Source: Alviniconcha marisindica (Eukaryota; Mollusca; Gastropoda; Provannidae). From it: a stretch of 64,000 bases of DNA. The stretch lies in the NCBI GenBank assembly GCA_018857735.1, contig JABMCL010002757.1, positions 204,501-268,500 on the forward strand. The letters run 5' to 3'. This document shows positions 38,401 to 50,070 of the stretch, piece after piece (position 1 is the first letter of the stretch; each line of letters starts with the position of its first letter). Below the pieces are notes generated by a model. That model was not told the origin of the DNA and did no database searches. It saw nothing but the letters and a program-made list of their open reading frames with translations. Made by a program: the position numbers and the translations under genes.

Positions 38401-41400
38401 TTAACAAAACAACTTGCATGTTCACATCTTCAAAATTTTATTACTAAAATCAGTAAGTAAGTAAGTTGGTGTTTTACGCCGAGTCAACCAGTGCAGTTAT
38501 ATCAGGGCGATACACATTTTGTCATCATATATTACTTTTTAAAAGTGTCTGTGTTAAAACTGGTATAAGTACAATTTTAAAATCATACTTAAAAAGGGAA
38601 GTAAGACACAAACATAACCAAAAGTGATCTCAAGTTTATTTTTTTCCAAATTTAATATTGATTTCTTTCAAAAAGTTCAAAATCTTCTCAGGCGAAATCT
38701 CCTGAAACAACACACACAGTGATTGAGCTGTAAAGTGGCTCTCTCTTATTTCAATAAAATTTGAACAAGTAAGTAAAATATGTTCAATAGTTAAAAGTTC
38801 ATCACAACCGATGCACATTGGTGGTTCCTCACCCTTCAATAAAAGTAATAAAAGAATGGCCAATGTGCAATCGGGCTATCACAGTTTCTTCTTTTCTATT
38901 TGTCCGAGGACAAACAACACATTGTTTTATGTATTTGTTGGCACCTGATATTACTAAAATATTACTTGCATACTACTTACATTATGATTTACAATTTACC
39001 AACAACAAAAAAGCCGGATTGTGAGAAATCATCAGAGAAATATTTTTATTTCAGGCTGGACTTTGCTACTCTGTGATTGCTACACATGCACACTGCAACA
39101 TTCATGATTTTAAACAACAACAAAATGGTGACTATTATTATTAAACATGAAATAAATCAATAGGTGATTTTTTTTTTCAATTACCATCTTCCATGTCAGA
39201 ATCAACACCCAGCCTGCTTGCATCTGTTGAAACAGGTGCAGAGTCACTGGTTAGAGACTCTGCTCCAGCACTACAAGACGGAGATTCTACTCTGATGAAC
39301 TGTGGTGCAGAGACTGGTCCTGAATCATGAAAGTTAGGGTCTGAAGAGGGAGACATGCCTTCATGTGGTGGCCAGTCTTCCCTCTTGTTTGCTAAAGGAG
39401 TAGCACTGGATGCAAATTCTGCGTAGAGACCCTCATCTTGTCCATGGAACTGGAAGTACTGAAACACCACAATTCTATAAAGTTCAAAATCAAAGCAGCT
39501 TTGTCAACAAACTTTTGCAGGTTACCAACACTACACAGGTCAAAGTTTATACTAAGTTTGTTTCCAGAACTGACTAGAGTCACAAATAACTACGGGCTTA
39601 TTTGAATTGGTAACACTGACTGATCAGATGCACACTCTGGTAGGACTAGGCAACACTGCTCTTCCAAAGCTATACCTTTACCAAGAGCAACCAAAAAGGT
39701 AATAAGTGTGATTTCTTTTTTAAACTGGAGCAAAATCAGCAATGAAAAAACAGGTTCTATGTTATGTATGAAAAATGCAGTCTTGTTTTTGTCACCATAA
39801 TTTCTGGTGCATTCACTGAATGTTTAACTACTGCCCACCTTCAAGACACAAATCTTTTTATCATATACTCTGTTGAGGTTTTCTGAATGAAATGGTTACT
39901 GCCACAATATTAAAAAAACTTGAAATATTCAAAGTCAATAGCCAGCAGTTTGAAAACCTTGACTTCACCAATGTCTGCATTAAAGTGGCCCACTCCAATA
40001 ATATGAAGTCTGTTCACAGGCAGAACAACAATCAAAGCAAAACCCTTTGCTGCCCCCCATCCCCACTTCATCTACTTGGTTTGCAAATTTTACAGTACAC
40101 TATGAGGGAGTACTTGTGGAACACTATTACTGCTGTACCATTCCAGAATTAGCAACACTACCAGTACCATAACCATTACAAATTCCTTCATGGACTCATC
40201 TTAAGATATAATATGGACCTGAGCTGCATAAAACAAAGAGATCTCTCCCACTTTGACATGAATTTTGCCCATTATATAGTACATCAACTCAGTTTCTAGA
40301 TTTGTTTACATGTAACATGGTCAGTACAGTGTGTTTGTAAATTCTAGCACATATGTAATGCCATGTTTTGTAATAAAATTGATCCTTTTTGCAACACTTT
40401 GTGATCTCTGATTTTGGATACAGTCTCTAACAATGAGCATACTACATTACCAGTTGCTACAGATCAAGTCATTCAAAATGACCTCTTTTGTGTGGCATTT
40501 TTTTTTTTTAAGGCAGTGATAGCACTCATACAAATACAAATGCAGCACAATCAGCAGCTTGTCCAATCAGAACTGAAGATTGTTTGCCATCTCACCTCAT
40601 TGTTAAGGGATTCCAAATAAGGCCCATATTTTGCTGCTTTTAAAATCATGATGCAATTGTCCAAAAACAGCCCTTGTGTTTCCTGCTTCTTGTTCTTGCT
40701 TGGAAAAACCTGAAGCATGTAATAAACACACACATAAACAGGATGAAGCTATAACTATAACAACAAAAACAAATAACATGGTGTCCAAGTTTGTACAATG
40801 ACAAATAATAACATACTGATTATAATTGAAGAAACATCTTCCAATGGGTCTCCCTTGGGTTGCATGTTCAGGCAAGTCACCCCAGATATGGAAAGGGGCA
40901 GAGGCAAAGGGACATTTCTGATAGCAGCAATCGGATGACACACGTTGAATGTCAGCATCTATCATTAAATTCCAGCCATGCACTAAACACATAAACACAT
41001 GCAGTGGTTACTGATTGAGGTTGGTATTTGTTTGTGTTGTGTGTTTTTGTTTGTTGCTGTTGTTTTGTGGGAGGGGGTTCACAATTCTTACCAGGTATAT
41101 ATAATATATATGTTTACAACAGAGCTACATCTTGGTAGTCCTATTTTGGACAAATGGAGCAAGAGACAGAACTTGGAAGCCTGGTAGACATGTCCAGACT
41201 TCATGATTTCAGATTTATTTGGGCAAACAAACACAAAATACAGAACAGACTGGACATGGACTGATGGAAGTGTTACACTTATGATTAGAATGTCTGTCAA
41301 AATCTGTGTCATTCTCTGTCTGTGCCAACTTTCAGGCGCTGTAAGTGACAGTCCCTTGTGTGTCAAAAATCTTGGAATTTATTGGAGCAGGCCTTTGCTG

Positions 41401-42366
41401 TTTACAGCATGAAGGTCTTAGCTCAAATTAACTGGTTATGCTCAATCCTGCACATTTACATCTATAACATTGGGCTGTTGAATCTTTTGCATGCATTTAA
41501 AAAGCACTAGATTAGTAGATAAGTAGGTACTGAAAACCACCACCATTTTGCAGTAACAAAATCAACTTTACAGGGTTAAACTGCATCTCTTTTCCGGGAA
41601 GCAGCTGTTGCAATGTTGGTTGTTAAGCACTGCAGAACTGCATCCCATTTTTGTCGCTTGCAATATAGATCTTTGCAAAGCATTCATTTTCATGACCCAA
41701 GTTTCATGACCCATGACACTGAATAAAGAAATGCCTTGAAATACGAGTATTCGGTTTTATAAGTGATTACAACAATCGTGCTAAAAACTAAGAAAGTGTA
41801 TAACAACTACGAACAACACCGCTGAACTCACTCAGCCAAGGCTATAGCATCGAGACAAGGCACCTGAAAGCATTGCGGTACTAAGTAAAACAAGCCATAC
41901 CTCGTCATGTGCAGACGGCTTCGGGATCTTTGCTGTTGTGTCTGCAAAATATACAGATTCAGAATTATTTGATTCTGGATGATCATAACAAGACACCAAG
42001 TCCTTCTGCCCGCTGCCCATCATTAGCCTCGCTTCATTGGCTACTTTACTGGCGATGAATTGTGACTATTCCTAGTATTAGTATTACTACACCTTTGGGA
42101 GTACCAACTTCTACTACCGATCTCGCATCAAAAAATCAAACTAAACAAACCGTAATGAGCTCTTGGTGTATGCAAACAAACAAACAGTGTCTGCCTGTCA
42201 CACAGCTACATAAACGCCTCGAAAAGACGTCCATTTTGCGGACAGTCGCGGAAGTTTTGAGACCAATGCTTGATCTAACGACGGTTTTTGGATTTATAAG
42301 AACTGATTTTTCCGAGTATATCAATGAAATATGAATAAAAAAAACTTAAGATGTCTCACCATCCAT
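37357..42366 (-). CDS. PHF13/PHF23-like PHD-finger protein, copy A
   Basis: Five coding exons on the minus strand: 42360-42366, 41901-41941, 40596-40709, 39185-39458, 37357-37571 (216 aa), in phase throughout. Residues about 24-47 (KKQETQGLFLDNCIMILKAA, then KYGPY) resemble the short N-terminal conserved block of PHF13/PHF23 (basic run, F..C...L..A.Y.PY). The middle is Ser/Pro/Asp-rich. The PHD finger starts at C151 with spacing C-x1-C-x11-C-x2-C-x4-H-x2-C-x14-C-x2-C, including WLHFSCVKIRK, followed by a basic tail (MRKSTRQRALKTIFDL) as in PHF13/23. In that family the finger reads H3K4me2/3 (known); binding here is inferred. The first coding exon is only 7 nt. The exon 4 acceptor is ambiguous (39458 or 39449). 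Intron 4 holds a LINE fragment absent from copy B. Confidence 0.78.
38355..38397. repeat. (AT)n microsatellite in copy A intron 4
   Basis: About 42 bp of AT dinucleotides. A 58-bp tandem duplication (GTGCTCACAC... CAGAACCTCAGTTTTAC) precedes it at 38101-38203. Confidence 0.9.
38456..38935 (-). mobile_element. LINE 3' fragment in intron 4 of copy A
   Basis: On the minus strand: CPRTNRKEETVIARLHIGHS, then after a frameshift GEEPPMCIGCDELLTIEHIL and TCSNF, stop at 38636. This is the C-terminal end of a Jockey/I-type LINE ORF2 (RLRIGH, then C..C...LTVEHIL..C). The 3' UTR follows (GGCGTAAAACACCAACTTAC) and ends in TTAC repeats at 38456-38468. A similar 3' tip lies at 61263-61300. Confidence 0.75.
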
Positions 42367-42490
42367 AATGAACCTTTCCGGCACCAATGGACGCCCGTAA
42401 AACGTGCATCAGATTTGTGGTGAGATGCAGACAAAAACAGCGGAGGGTACAACACGTGCGGTCATGAACTCAAGGCGTTCGCGATTGGTC
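42367..42490 (-). promoter_or_regulatory. Putative promoter of PHF-like copy A
   Basis: TTCCGG at 42376-42381 (CCGGAA on the coding strand) about 10 bp before the ATG; an E-box CACGTG at 42453-42458 followed by GGTCATGAACTCA (42460-42472); an ATTGG (CCAAT) box at about 42484. The first two motifs recur in the same order upstream of copy B. Confidence 0.5.
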
Positions 42491-43019
42491 CACTTAAAAA
42501 ATACAGAAGAAAAAGGAAAAGTTCAGCAACAACCTACAACACAAACATAGCTTCTGTTTGCTATATACCAATAGTATAGCATCAAAACACTCAGCATTAC
42601 ATTACAAGTAACTATTTTTGTGAGTGAAAACAGCTGTTATTATTGTACTATTTTAGTCGCGTATATTTATTGAGTGAACAGATAACATGACGTCAAAGGC
42701 GATTTCATTGGTGCACAACGAGTGTTTTGGTTAGCCTGTTTAACTGGACCTATACCAGGTAGACCCAGGAACAGGCTAACTAGGGGTTTCCTAACTTTAG
42801 ACAAAGAGCGCTGCTGGGAAGTCAGTGTAGTTGTACCAGACCTGTGTTTGCCAATGTCGCGAACTGAGAGGTTGGTGGACATCAGGAAGAACAAAAAGAA
42901 AGAAAAACAAACCAACCAACAAACAAAACGGCAACATAATCAGTGACTACAGTTTCAAAACAAACTCGGCAGACAACACGCACAGCTGTATGAATACCAT
43001 TACTCAAAAGAAGATACAC

Positions 43020-43520
43020 TGAGGATTTCCCGTAGACCGGCCGGCGCCCGTAGGCCTAAACTGCCAGTTTGCGATGGTCTGCACTGAGATTCGTTATCCA
43101 AGGCCCGGATCGGCTGAATCAGTAAAACAATGAGGTTATGTAAGTCGGTCTGAAAAAGAACGCAGGCACTACCTTTGCCGGCGGTCGGTCTCGAATATAA
43201 CATTAGCGATACACAGCGGTTAGGCTCACGGTAACGCCCGATCCGTCGCCGGGTCATCATAGTCATTCCAGCTGAACTCAACAATTACTCTTTAACCTGT
43301 GGTGACTGACTACAGAGCAATATGCCGGTCAGAGTCTTTCTTTCAACTTTTTATTTTTAAGAAAAAATTGCCAGTGTCGCATACCTACTGCATCAGTGAC
43401 TGCTACACAAAAGTCAAATAAATGTTAGTCCGCATTCAGTGTTAGCAACTTAATTGGCTTCAGAAATTCAGTGTAGGATCAATTCAGATAGTGCGTCGAG
43501 CGCGCACCGCATCAGTACTG
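43020..43520. other. CpG-rich island of unknown role
   Basis: CpG is much denser here than in the surrounding sequence (for example GACCGGCCGGCGCCCG at about 43036 and repeated CGGTCGG further on), with a GC-rich inverted repeat GTGCGTCGAGCGCGCAC at about 43492. A 94-codon frame on minus crosses it but has no recognisable domain. It could be an unannotated promoter/first exon upstream of copy A or a recent insert. Confidence 0.4.
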
Positions 43521-43837
43521 GATAGTTTGGTTGACGGGCCACTGTTGGCAACTGCCAGTTAATGGAGATAAGAGTAAAATGCTTCATCCGGCTGTGTGCC
43601 GGTGTCATAATCTCATACTGATGCAGACTGTGTCTGTGCCATGATAAATAAGCGTTCTTTTGTGTGTGTGTTTTTAACCTTTTATGTGTTTGGATCTTGT
43701 TTTAGAACTCTAGCAGTCATTCTGGTTTCTGAGTCTCATTGAACGGTGGTGTCTTACCAGTTTCTGGACATGGAAAGCATGAAAATGCTTCTGTAGCCAC
43801 ACCTAGATGGACTGTTTGACAATGCTATTTGCTTGGG

Positions 43838-44290
43838 CGCCATGCCGCTTCAGAAAAGACCATCAGTTGAGGGTGTCTTGAAAAGAGGAGTAAAATTAGT
43901 TCCTGGTCTTAAAAACCTTAACTACAGTGTAAGACTAAAGTGCATGGATTGACTAAGTATGAAGCATCGCAAGGAGAGGGGAGGAATAATTGAGATTACG
44001 GCCTATGCAGTGTCAACAACATTCTGTTGGAAATTAATGTTGAGGCAAAAGGGCGCAAGTTTTTAATTTTATGGAAGTTGAAAAGCAGAAATATTGCACA
44101 AACCTGCACCTGTATTTTTTTGTCCTCCAGAGTTGCAGACAGTAGGAACTCATTGTCACTTGAGGTTGTCAATGCCCCATCCCAGCAGGCTTTTAAGAGC
44201 AGACTGGACTCTACTTCGTAAGACAGGAAGTCTTAATTCTTCATCAAATTTTCCCCACCCTCGCAGTTATCTTGGTTAAAAGTTAAGCTA
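43838..44290 (+). mobile_element. Non-LTR retrotransposon RT C-terminal remnant
   Basis: Plus strand: EGVLKRGVKLVPGLKNLNYS then VRLKCMD, stop, then LSMKHRKERGGIIEI, then FLSSRVADSRNSLSLEVVNA and PSQQAFKSRLD. These follow the order of CR1/Jockey RT ends (VQRRxTKLVPGLxxLxYxxRL; RRxRGDMIE; SxRVVxxWNSLPxxVVxAPSxxxFKxRLD). Stops and frameshifts show it is dead. Confidence 0.75.
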
Positions 44291-47200
44291 GAATAGCTTA
44301 GGTTGGCAAAGACCAGATGAAAGGCCTTTAGCCTACATAATTCTGATTATACCATATGCAGTAAACATAGTTGTAAACCAGCCAAGTCATTTTTATGATT
44401 TATACTTTGCTTGGCTACCCACCAGCAAAAGCATGCAATTCAGTCACGATGTCAACACATGCCATTTTGGTCAAGCTGAAGCATTTATCTATGGACTGTG
44501 CAAAAATCAGCATGTTTTTTCCACAGACAAGTCAGGTGTGAATGCCAAGAAGACCCAGAGGAGTCAAAGGAGCTGATTTTTAATGACTTTCTGTGAGAGC
44601 TTCAACTAGTTGTTTCAGTAGACTAGACACGCTATGTCAAGCACATAGGGCCTACATACCCAGGCCTAGATATGATCTTCTGTGCATGCCAGTGTACACA
44701 AGAAACTTGTGCAAGTGTGTGGATGGGTATAACTGTGTATGAGCATATCCCAGTCATTTCTTGGATTCTCATTTTCTACTGAAAATCTGCAGAATATTGT
44801 TGAGAAAAAGTAGCACGTGTATCTTTATATGGTATGACTGCAGGTATCCAGACATGATGGTGGTATTATGGTCTTTATCGATCATTTGCAGGAAATGTCT
44901 CAGCAGGAGCTGGCCTACCTAGTTTTATTAGTTTGTGATGTCTTCCTGTCCAGCCAGTGACACAACTGGTAATAATTATAATACTTGTTAATTCTGCCAA
45001 GGCAGCAGGGAAAATTTCTACTAATTTTCTTCAATTTCAAATTGCCTTGGGACTTTCTACATGCATAATCTAAAGTACATGCATCACTCTTGCTCACACA
45101 CACACATCACTCAAGCACAACATAAAATGCAACATTTAATGTTCATCATCTCTCTTGCATACAGAGTAAAATAGTCCAATGGACTGCCAACTTCTTGCAT
45201 CCCTTTGCAAAGTAACAATGCAAACATGGAACAGCAATAAAGGATAAGAATTTAATCCATCAGATTACAATAAGAATTTAATCCATCATATTACAATCAC
45301 ATATAAATACAAATTCAATGCATGGTTTGACTCAGTGGATTTTTATGACACAAACTGCAGGCAGAGACTCTGAACAAAATCTTGTATCACAATTTATAGC
45401 AATTCCAATCTCTGTGTTGCAGATGATGCATATTATACACAATGTACAAACATATGCCCCAAAAGAGAAGATGGTGGAGAGTTCATAGTCATAGAATCAA
45501 TGCACTGAGCTGCGACATAATGTGAGACATTTGGCTTAGTGCCTATATCACAAACAGTTCACTAAATGAAACCTTTCAACCTTGGTATTTAGTTACACAA
45601 CAAAAGCAAAACACTCCTTCAAATGGCATTCAAATACAGAAAATGTAAATGCAACTGGAGGGGGTGGGGTTCAAAATATCCCCCAGTTAAGGTCAACAAA
45701 AACTAAGTTTTTTTTACAAAGCATGATATGGAACAAGCATGGAAATTTGACTGACAAAAACTTCTGAAGACAAAGTTCTTTCTGTTTCCATTGTTCTCAC
45801 ATGGCTGTCAATGTGACCTTAAAGTTTCCTTGAAAATTATGACAAAGCCATGAAAAATATTTTGTGCATGATTTAACTGATGTATGAATGCGTACAAAGA
45901 GTGAACTTGACTGGATCAACAATTATATCATTTGCAGTTTTACCTAACATTTTATCAGTCACCGACTCACTTACAATTACACAGTCTCAGGAAAAAGCCA
46001 TTCTCTGTTTTGTTGCTACTAGTTTACTATTGTTTTCTGACCCAGCCATCCAGAAAAAAAAACTTGTCATCACACAGACCTGCATAATTTTGCATGAATA
46101 ACAACAACCCAACTGGTTCCTTACTGAACCAAAGGACACTTCATAATATCTTGGATATTTATCCAAATGAAGATTTCACAAGTGAAAGCAAAATGTTCTT
46201 TCACTAATGTTAACAGCTGAATCAAATGTTTTCAACTATTACCATAAACAGACAAATGCACATTTGAACAAAGGCGCCAAACATACACATTTGTATGCAA
46301 CCAAGTGCAAAACCCCTTCAAACATGCACATGGTGGGATAAAAAATAAAAAATCCTTAAGTGTTGTACAATATTACAGCAAGAGACATTGCTAGCATTAT
46401 GATCACCAGTGTTCTCAATTCTGTAATGATGGATACATTTTTTTGCTGACATGGTAATCCAACAATTTCTTCACCAGCAACTGACCTTCGGTAACCATAC
46501 TACTGTGGACAGGCACTGCTCATTTTAGATTTTCTGGCTTTTCACCTAACACATCTGTTTGGGGAAGTACCGTGGTGTAAAAATCTGTTTGGAAAACAAA
46601 CAAAAAAGGCCTCAGAAGTGACCACCTTTTTGACTAAAAATCTGTTTGGAAAACAAACAAAAAAGGCCTCAGAAGTGACCATCTTTTTGACTGTACAAGT
46701 CCTTTGTGGCCAAATACACCAATGTCTGGATCTGATTTGACAGCAATGCAATATTTCACACGACCATAACAGAAAATGTTGAGGAGGAAGTGGCACAACT
46801 TTCTATGTAACTGGCAGTGGTTTTGCTTCTGTCATTGTAATTAGCCAATTTTCCAACAATTCCCAAATAGACTGCATAGATTTCTTCACCTCTGTATTCT
46901 CATTGTCTTTTAACTTTCAGCTAGTCCACAAACGTTTCATGTAAACAGTTGATGGATCAGGTCAAGCTGAAATTTACTGTTGTTGGATCCTTTAATCATT
47001 TTGTAGCTTACTTTTGATACTTCTTCCCTTAATTTTGTTTTGTGGGACTCTGATTTACTGGGTAACAGAGCATCATCAAATTTGTTTGTAAAATAGCATT
47101 AGTAATGGTAGCCATTAAGCAATACAATTTTACACAGACCTGAATCAAAACAGTGACTTAATTGTTTCACAGAGCAAAGTTCTACGATCCTGCAAGAAAA

Positions 47201-48650
47201 TCGACTGGCAATTTTTATTTTTTTTAAATGACAAAGGTTCAACCTTTAGCCTAACAATAACATGACAACAATAAAAATGGAACTTTTATGAGCATCACCT
47301 TCTTTTTTTCCAGACTCTCTTGACACTTGAAAGGGGTTATCACAATACTGTGTTTCAAAGATACACTCACTGTTTAAGTTAAAGAGAAACCATCAGTGTT
47401 AAAGTTTGTTATTTTCTTAGTTTATCAGTAAAAACCTTCATCAATCTGCTGCTCCAGTTACTGTCAAAATTGTTGAATCCCATTTTGGAAGCTCAGTATG
47501 TATTTGGTTATCTCCAGTTTGCACGATTTAGGTTACAAAAGCTCCCCACAAATAAAGCAGAATGGTATTTCAAAAATAGGAGGGATAGAAAATGTATTGC
47601 ACAACCACTTTTCTATGCTGATCATCAGAAAACTCATTTGTACCCAAACATGACTAGAGCTAACCTCTTGTGCGTAAATCAACTTGTTCACAATAAATAT
47701 CATAAAACTGCATTTTTTGTAGCTCAGCAAGAAGCAGTCACAAGGACCTTCTCAGTACACTGCCTTTTTATCTCTGCAACAGTTCACTAAACTGACATGT
47801 TTGCAGACTGGTTTGCCACTGGGGTGTTCAAAATTCTGCCTGTGCAAAGGAAACACCCCTAAGCACATAATACAATCAAATGTTTGATATAGCTGTTTAG
47901 GATGCCTACTCCAACAATGCCCAGATTACCTGAATCATGACTAAGGAAGACTACAAGAATCAGGGAAAAACAGTTTACCAATATGTCAGTGAACATGAAA
48001 TTAGTCAAAATCTTAATGGGGATTGTCACCACACAAAGTTTCAAAGATCATGCTGAAAAGTAAAACTGAAAAGTCTTAGATTAGGGAAAATAGTTCCCCC
48101 ATGGCTGGCCAAACAAATAATGATTATATTACACAGACTGGCGTTCTTTTGTCAAGCAAAATGACAACAATTAAAAAATGAAATCAAAGCAATTCAAAGG
48201 TGAAAACATAATCACCGAAAAAGAAAATCAAATTCAGTAGTCAGATTTGACTGAGTGGTGTAGAGCTGAAACCCTCAGTGTGTAAAGTAATAAAACCCTT
48301 ATCCCTTCACCTCCCACACACACTAATGGCTTAATAGTTGGTTGTTAACACAAATTTCAGTTTTTATTGTTAAAATGTCAGTACTACCGTACAGCAAATA
48401 TCTAACCGTAAATGTTCACCAACTCATACTAGGCTCTGTCTGTCTAAAAGCAGGAAATCCTGCATCAAGATCATACACATCATCTGAACTTATTTGACTC
48501 TGTCTTCAGAACAGCAGAATAATCCTGTCGCAACACCATACACATCGTCAAAACTCACCTGGACCACAACTTTACAATAATCTGACTGTATTTGACAGAT
48601 ACCACAAATCTGTCACAAAATGCAGTACAGAATTAATATAACAAAGAAAT
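44291..48650. other. Intergenic region between PHF-like copies, no gene seen
   Basis: AT-rich, with a 57-bp tandem duplication at 46.6 kb and small direct repeats (for example ATTTAATCCATCA at about 45251 and 45280). The 47470-47790 plus frame has no recognisable domain. Confidence 0.45.
46579..46692. repeat. 57-bp tandem duplication
   Basis: Two copies of a 57-bp unit beginning AAAAATCTGTTTGGAAAAC and ending TTTTTGACT, differing at about one base. It is a recent local duplication. Confidence 0.95.
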
Positions 48651-48679
48651 AAAAATATGAACTTTATACACAATCTTGC

Positions 48680-48970
48680 TTTTCAAAATTCCTCGGCGGA
48701 ACCCGAAATCTTTTGGTCAGCACTCTTTCAGTTTCATCACTCTGTTTGTTTGGAATTTACTGCCTGCCAGTCTGCGAAATCTCTCCCACTGTTTAAATTC
48801 AAAAGCCAGCTGAAGATCTTCCTGTTTAGACAGGATTTTTCACAAACCTACGCAGACCTTCCTTCAAGCATAGATTGTACATCTACATGTATATGTGCAT
48901 GAAAGATGTGCTCTAGCGCATCAAGTTTTTTTCTGCAAAAGGACTGCGCTGTATAAGAACCATCAATTAT
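48680..48970 (+). mobile_element. LINE 3' end (L2/CR1-like) remnant
   Basis: In mixed plus frames: FSFITLFVWNLLPASLRNL, then FKFKSQLKIFLFRQDFS, the usual ORF2 C-terminus of these elements (VWNSLPxxLR...FKxxLKTxLF). It ends in a GCGCTGTATAAGAACC-type 3' tail followed by a TTATTATTAA stretch. Confidence 0.7.
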
Positions 48971-49600
48971 TATTAACTCTACATTAACACTGTCACTGCT
49001 GCCTGAGTGAACTTGCTGGCCTCATTTAGCAAACTTTAACTTCACCCCGTCTAGGCTGCAACCAACTAGTTTGCCAACAACTGCTGCTGGAACTAGTTCA
49101 TCAACAATGCTTGCTGAAACTATCTCCATCTAATCTACACAAAACATGTGCATGCTTACAAACTCATCCAATATACTTCTAGTTCTACTTCCCACAATGA
49201 CCTGACAACAGACATAATGAAATTCCTTCAATGTATTAATTCCTTGAAAGATTATCAATGTGCTGAGCAGCAGAGAATCATTCACTGCTATGAGATCAGG
49301 TCTGGTGCTGATGTAAGCCTTTACTGTTACTGTTGTAGCAAGCAGATCTTATGTCTTTTGACAAAGCTACAAATATTACATATTACCATGTTCAACTTAG
49401 AATAAATATACACTGTGCAAACAGCAAATATTTTTACCATAACAAACTAGATTTAAACTTTAACATGGCTAAAAACACTAGCTGCCACATCAGTCATCTA
49501 ATCATAACACTCACAGAGACCACACCCAAAAGCCTGTTCTAAATCTATCAGCACACCATGTAAAAGTCTGCAAGTCCATATCCAACAAAACAGAATCTGT

Positions 49601-50070
49601 GAAGAAAGTTCCTTTGGAATGGCACAAATGGATGTATCACAGCAGGCATAAAGTCACAAACTGTGATGACGACCATGTCCCAACAGCCTGGAATCATGGC
49701 GATAACTGAAAGAGTCTTGAAGTTCTCTGACATTCTGTCTAATAACTCACCAACACATTTGTCAGAGAACATCATACAGGAGCTGGTAGCACTCAGTTGA
49801 GCAGTCTTGCAAAACATCATTCATACACCAGTGGACGCTTGGCTGATTCAGACACAGTCTTCCCAGAGTCTAATGCTTGGCTGTATATGTTCTGAACCTG
49901 ATATCCAAATTGCTGCATGCTGTCACCATAATACTATGCAACAACTGAACAAACATGTACATTGCTGGGCATACTCCAGAACACAGTGACACTATCATGG
50001 TGTGATGTATTAATGATTAGCTGCCAACAGTCTGGGAGATTACAGGTTTCTTCAAATTGACTATGAACAG
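49601..50070. repeat. 3' flank shared by the two PHF-like copies (copy B)
   Basis: Counterpart of 36907-37356, with CCTTTGGAATGGCACAAATG, GATGTATCACAG and CATACAGGAGCTGGT in the same order. Marks the downstream side of the duplicated unit. Confidence 0.7.

Noticed and set aside
43000..43284. 94-codon minus-strand frame over the CpG island
   Set aside because: High GC reduces stop codons by chance; no recognisable domain or splice signals.
47470..47790. 106-codon plus-strand frame
   Set aside because: No domain, no splice context, AT-rich intergenic DNA.
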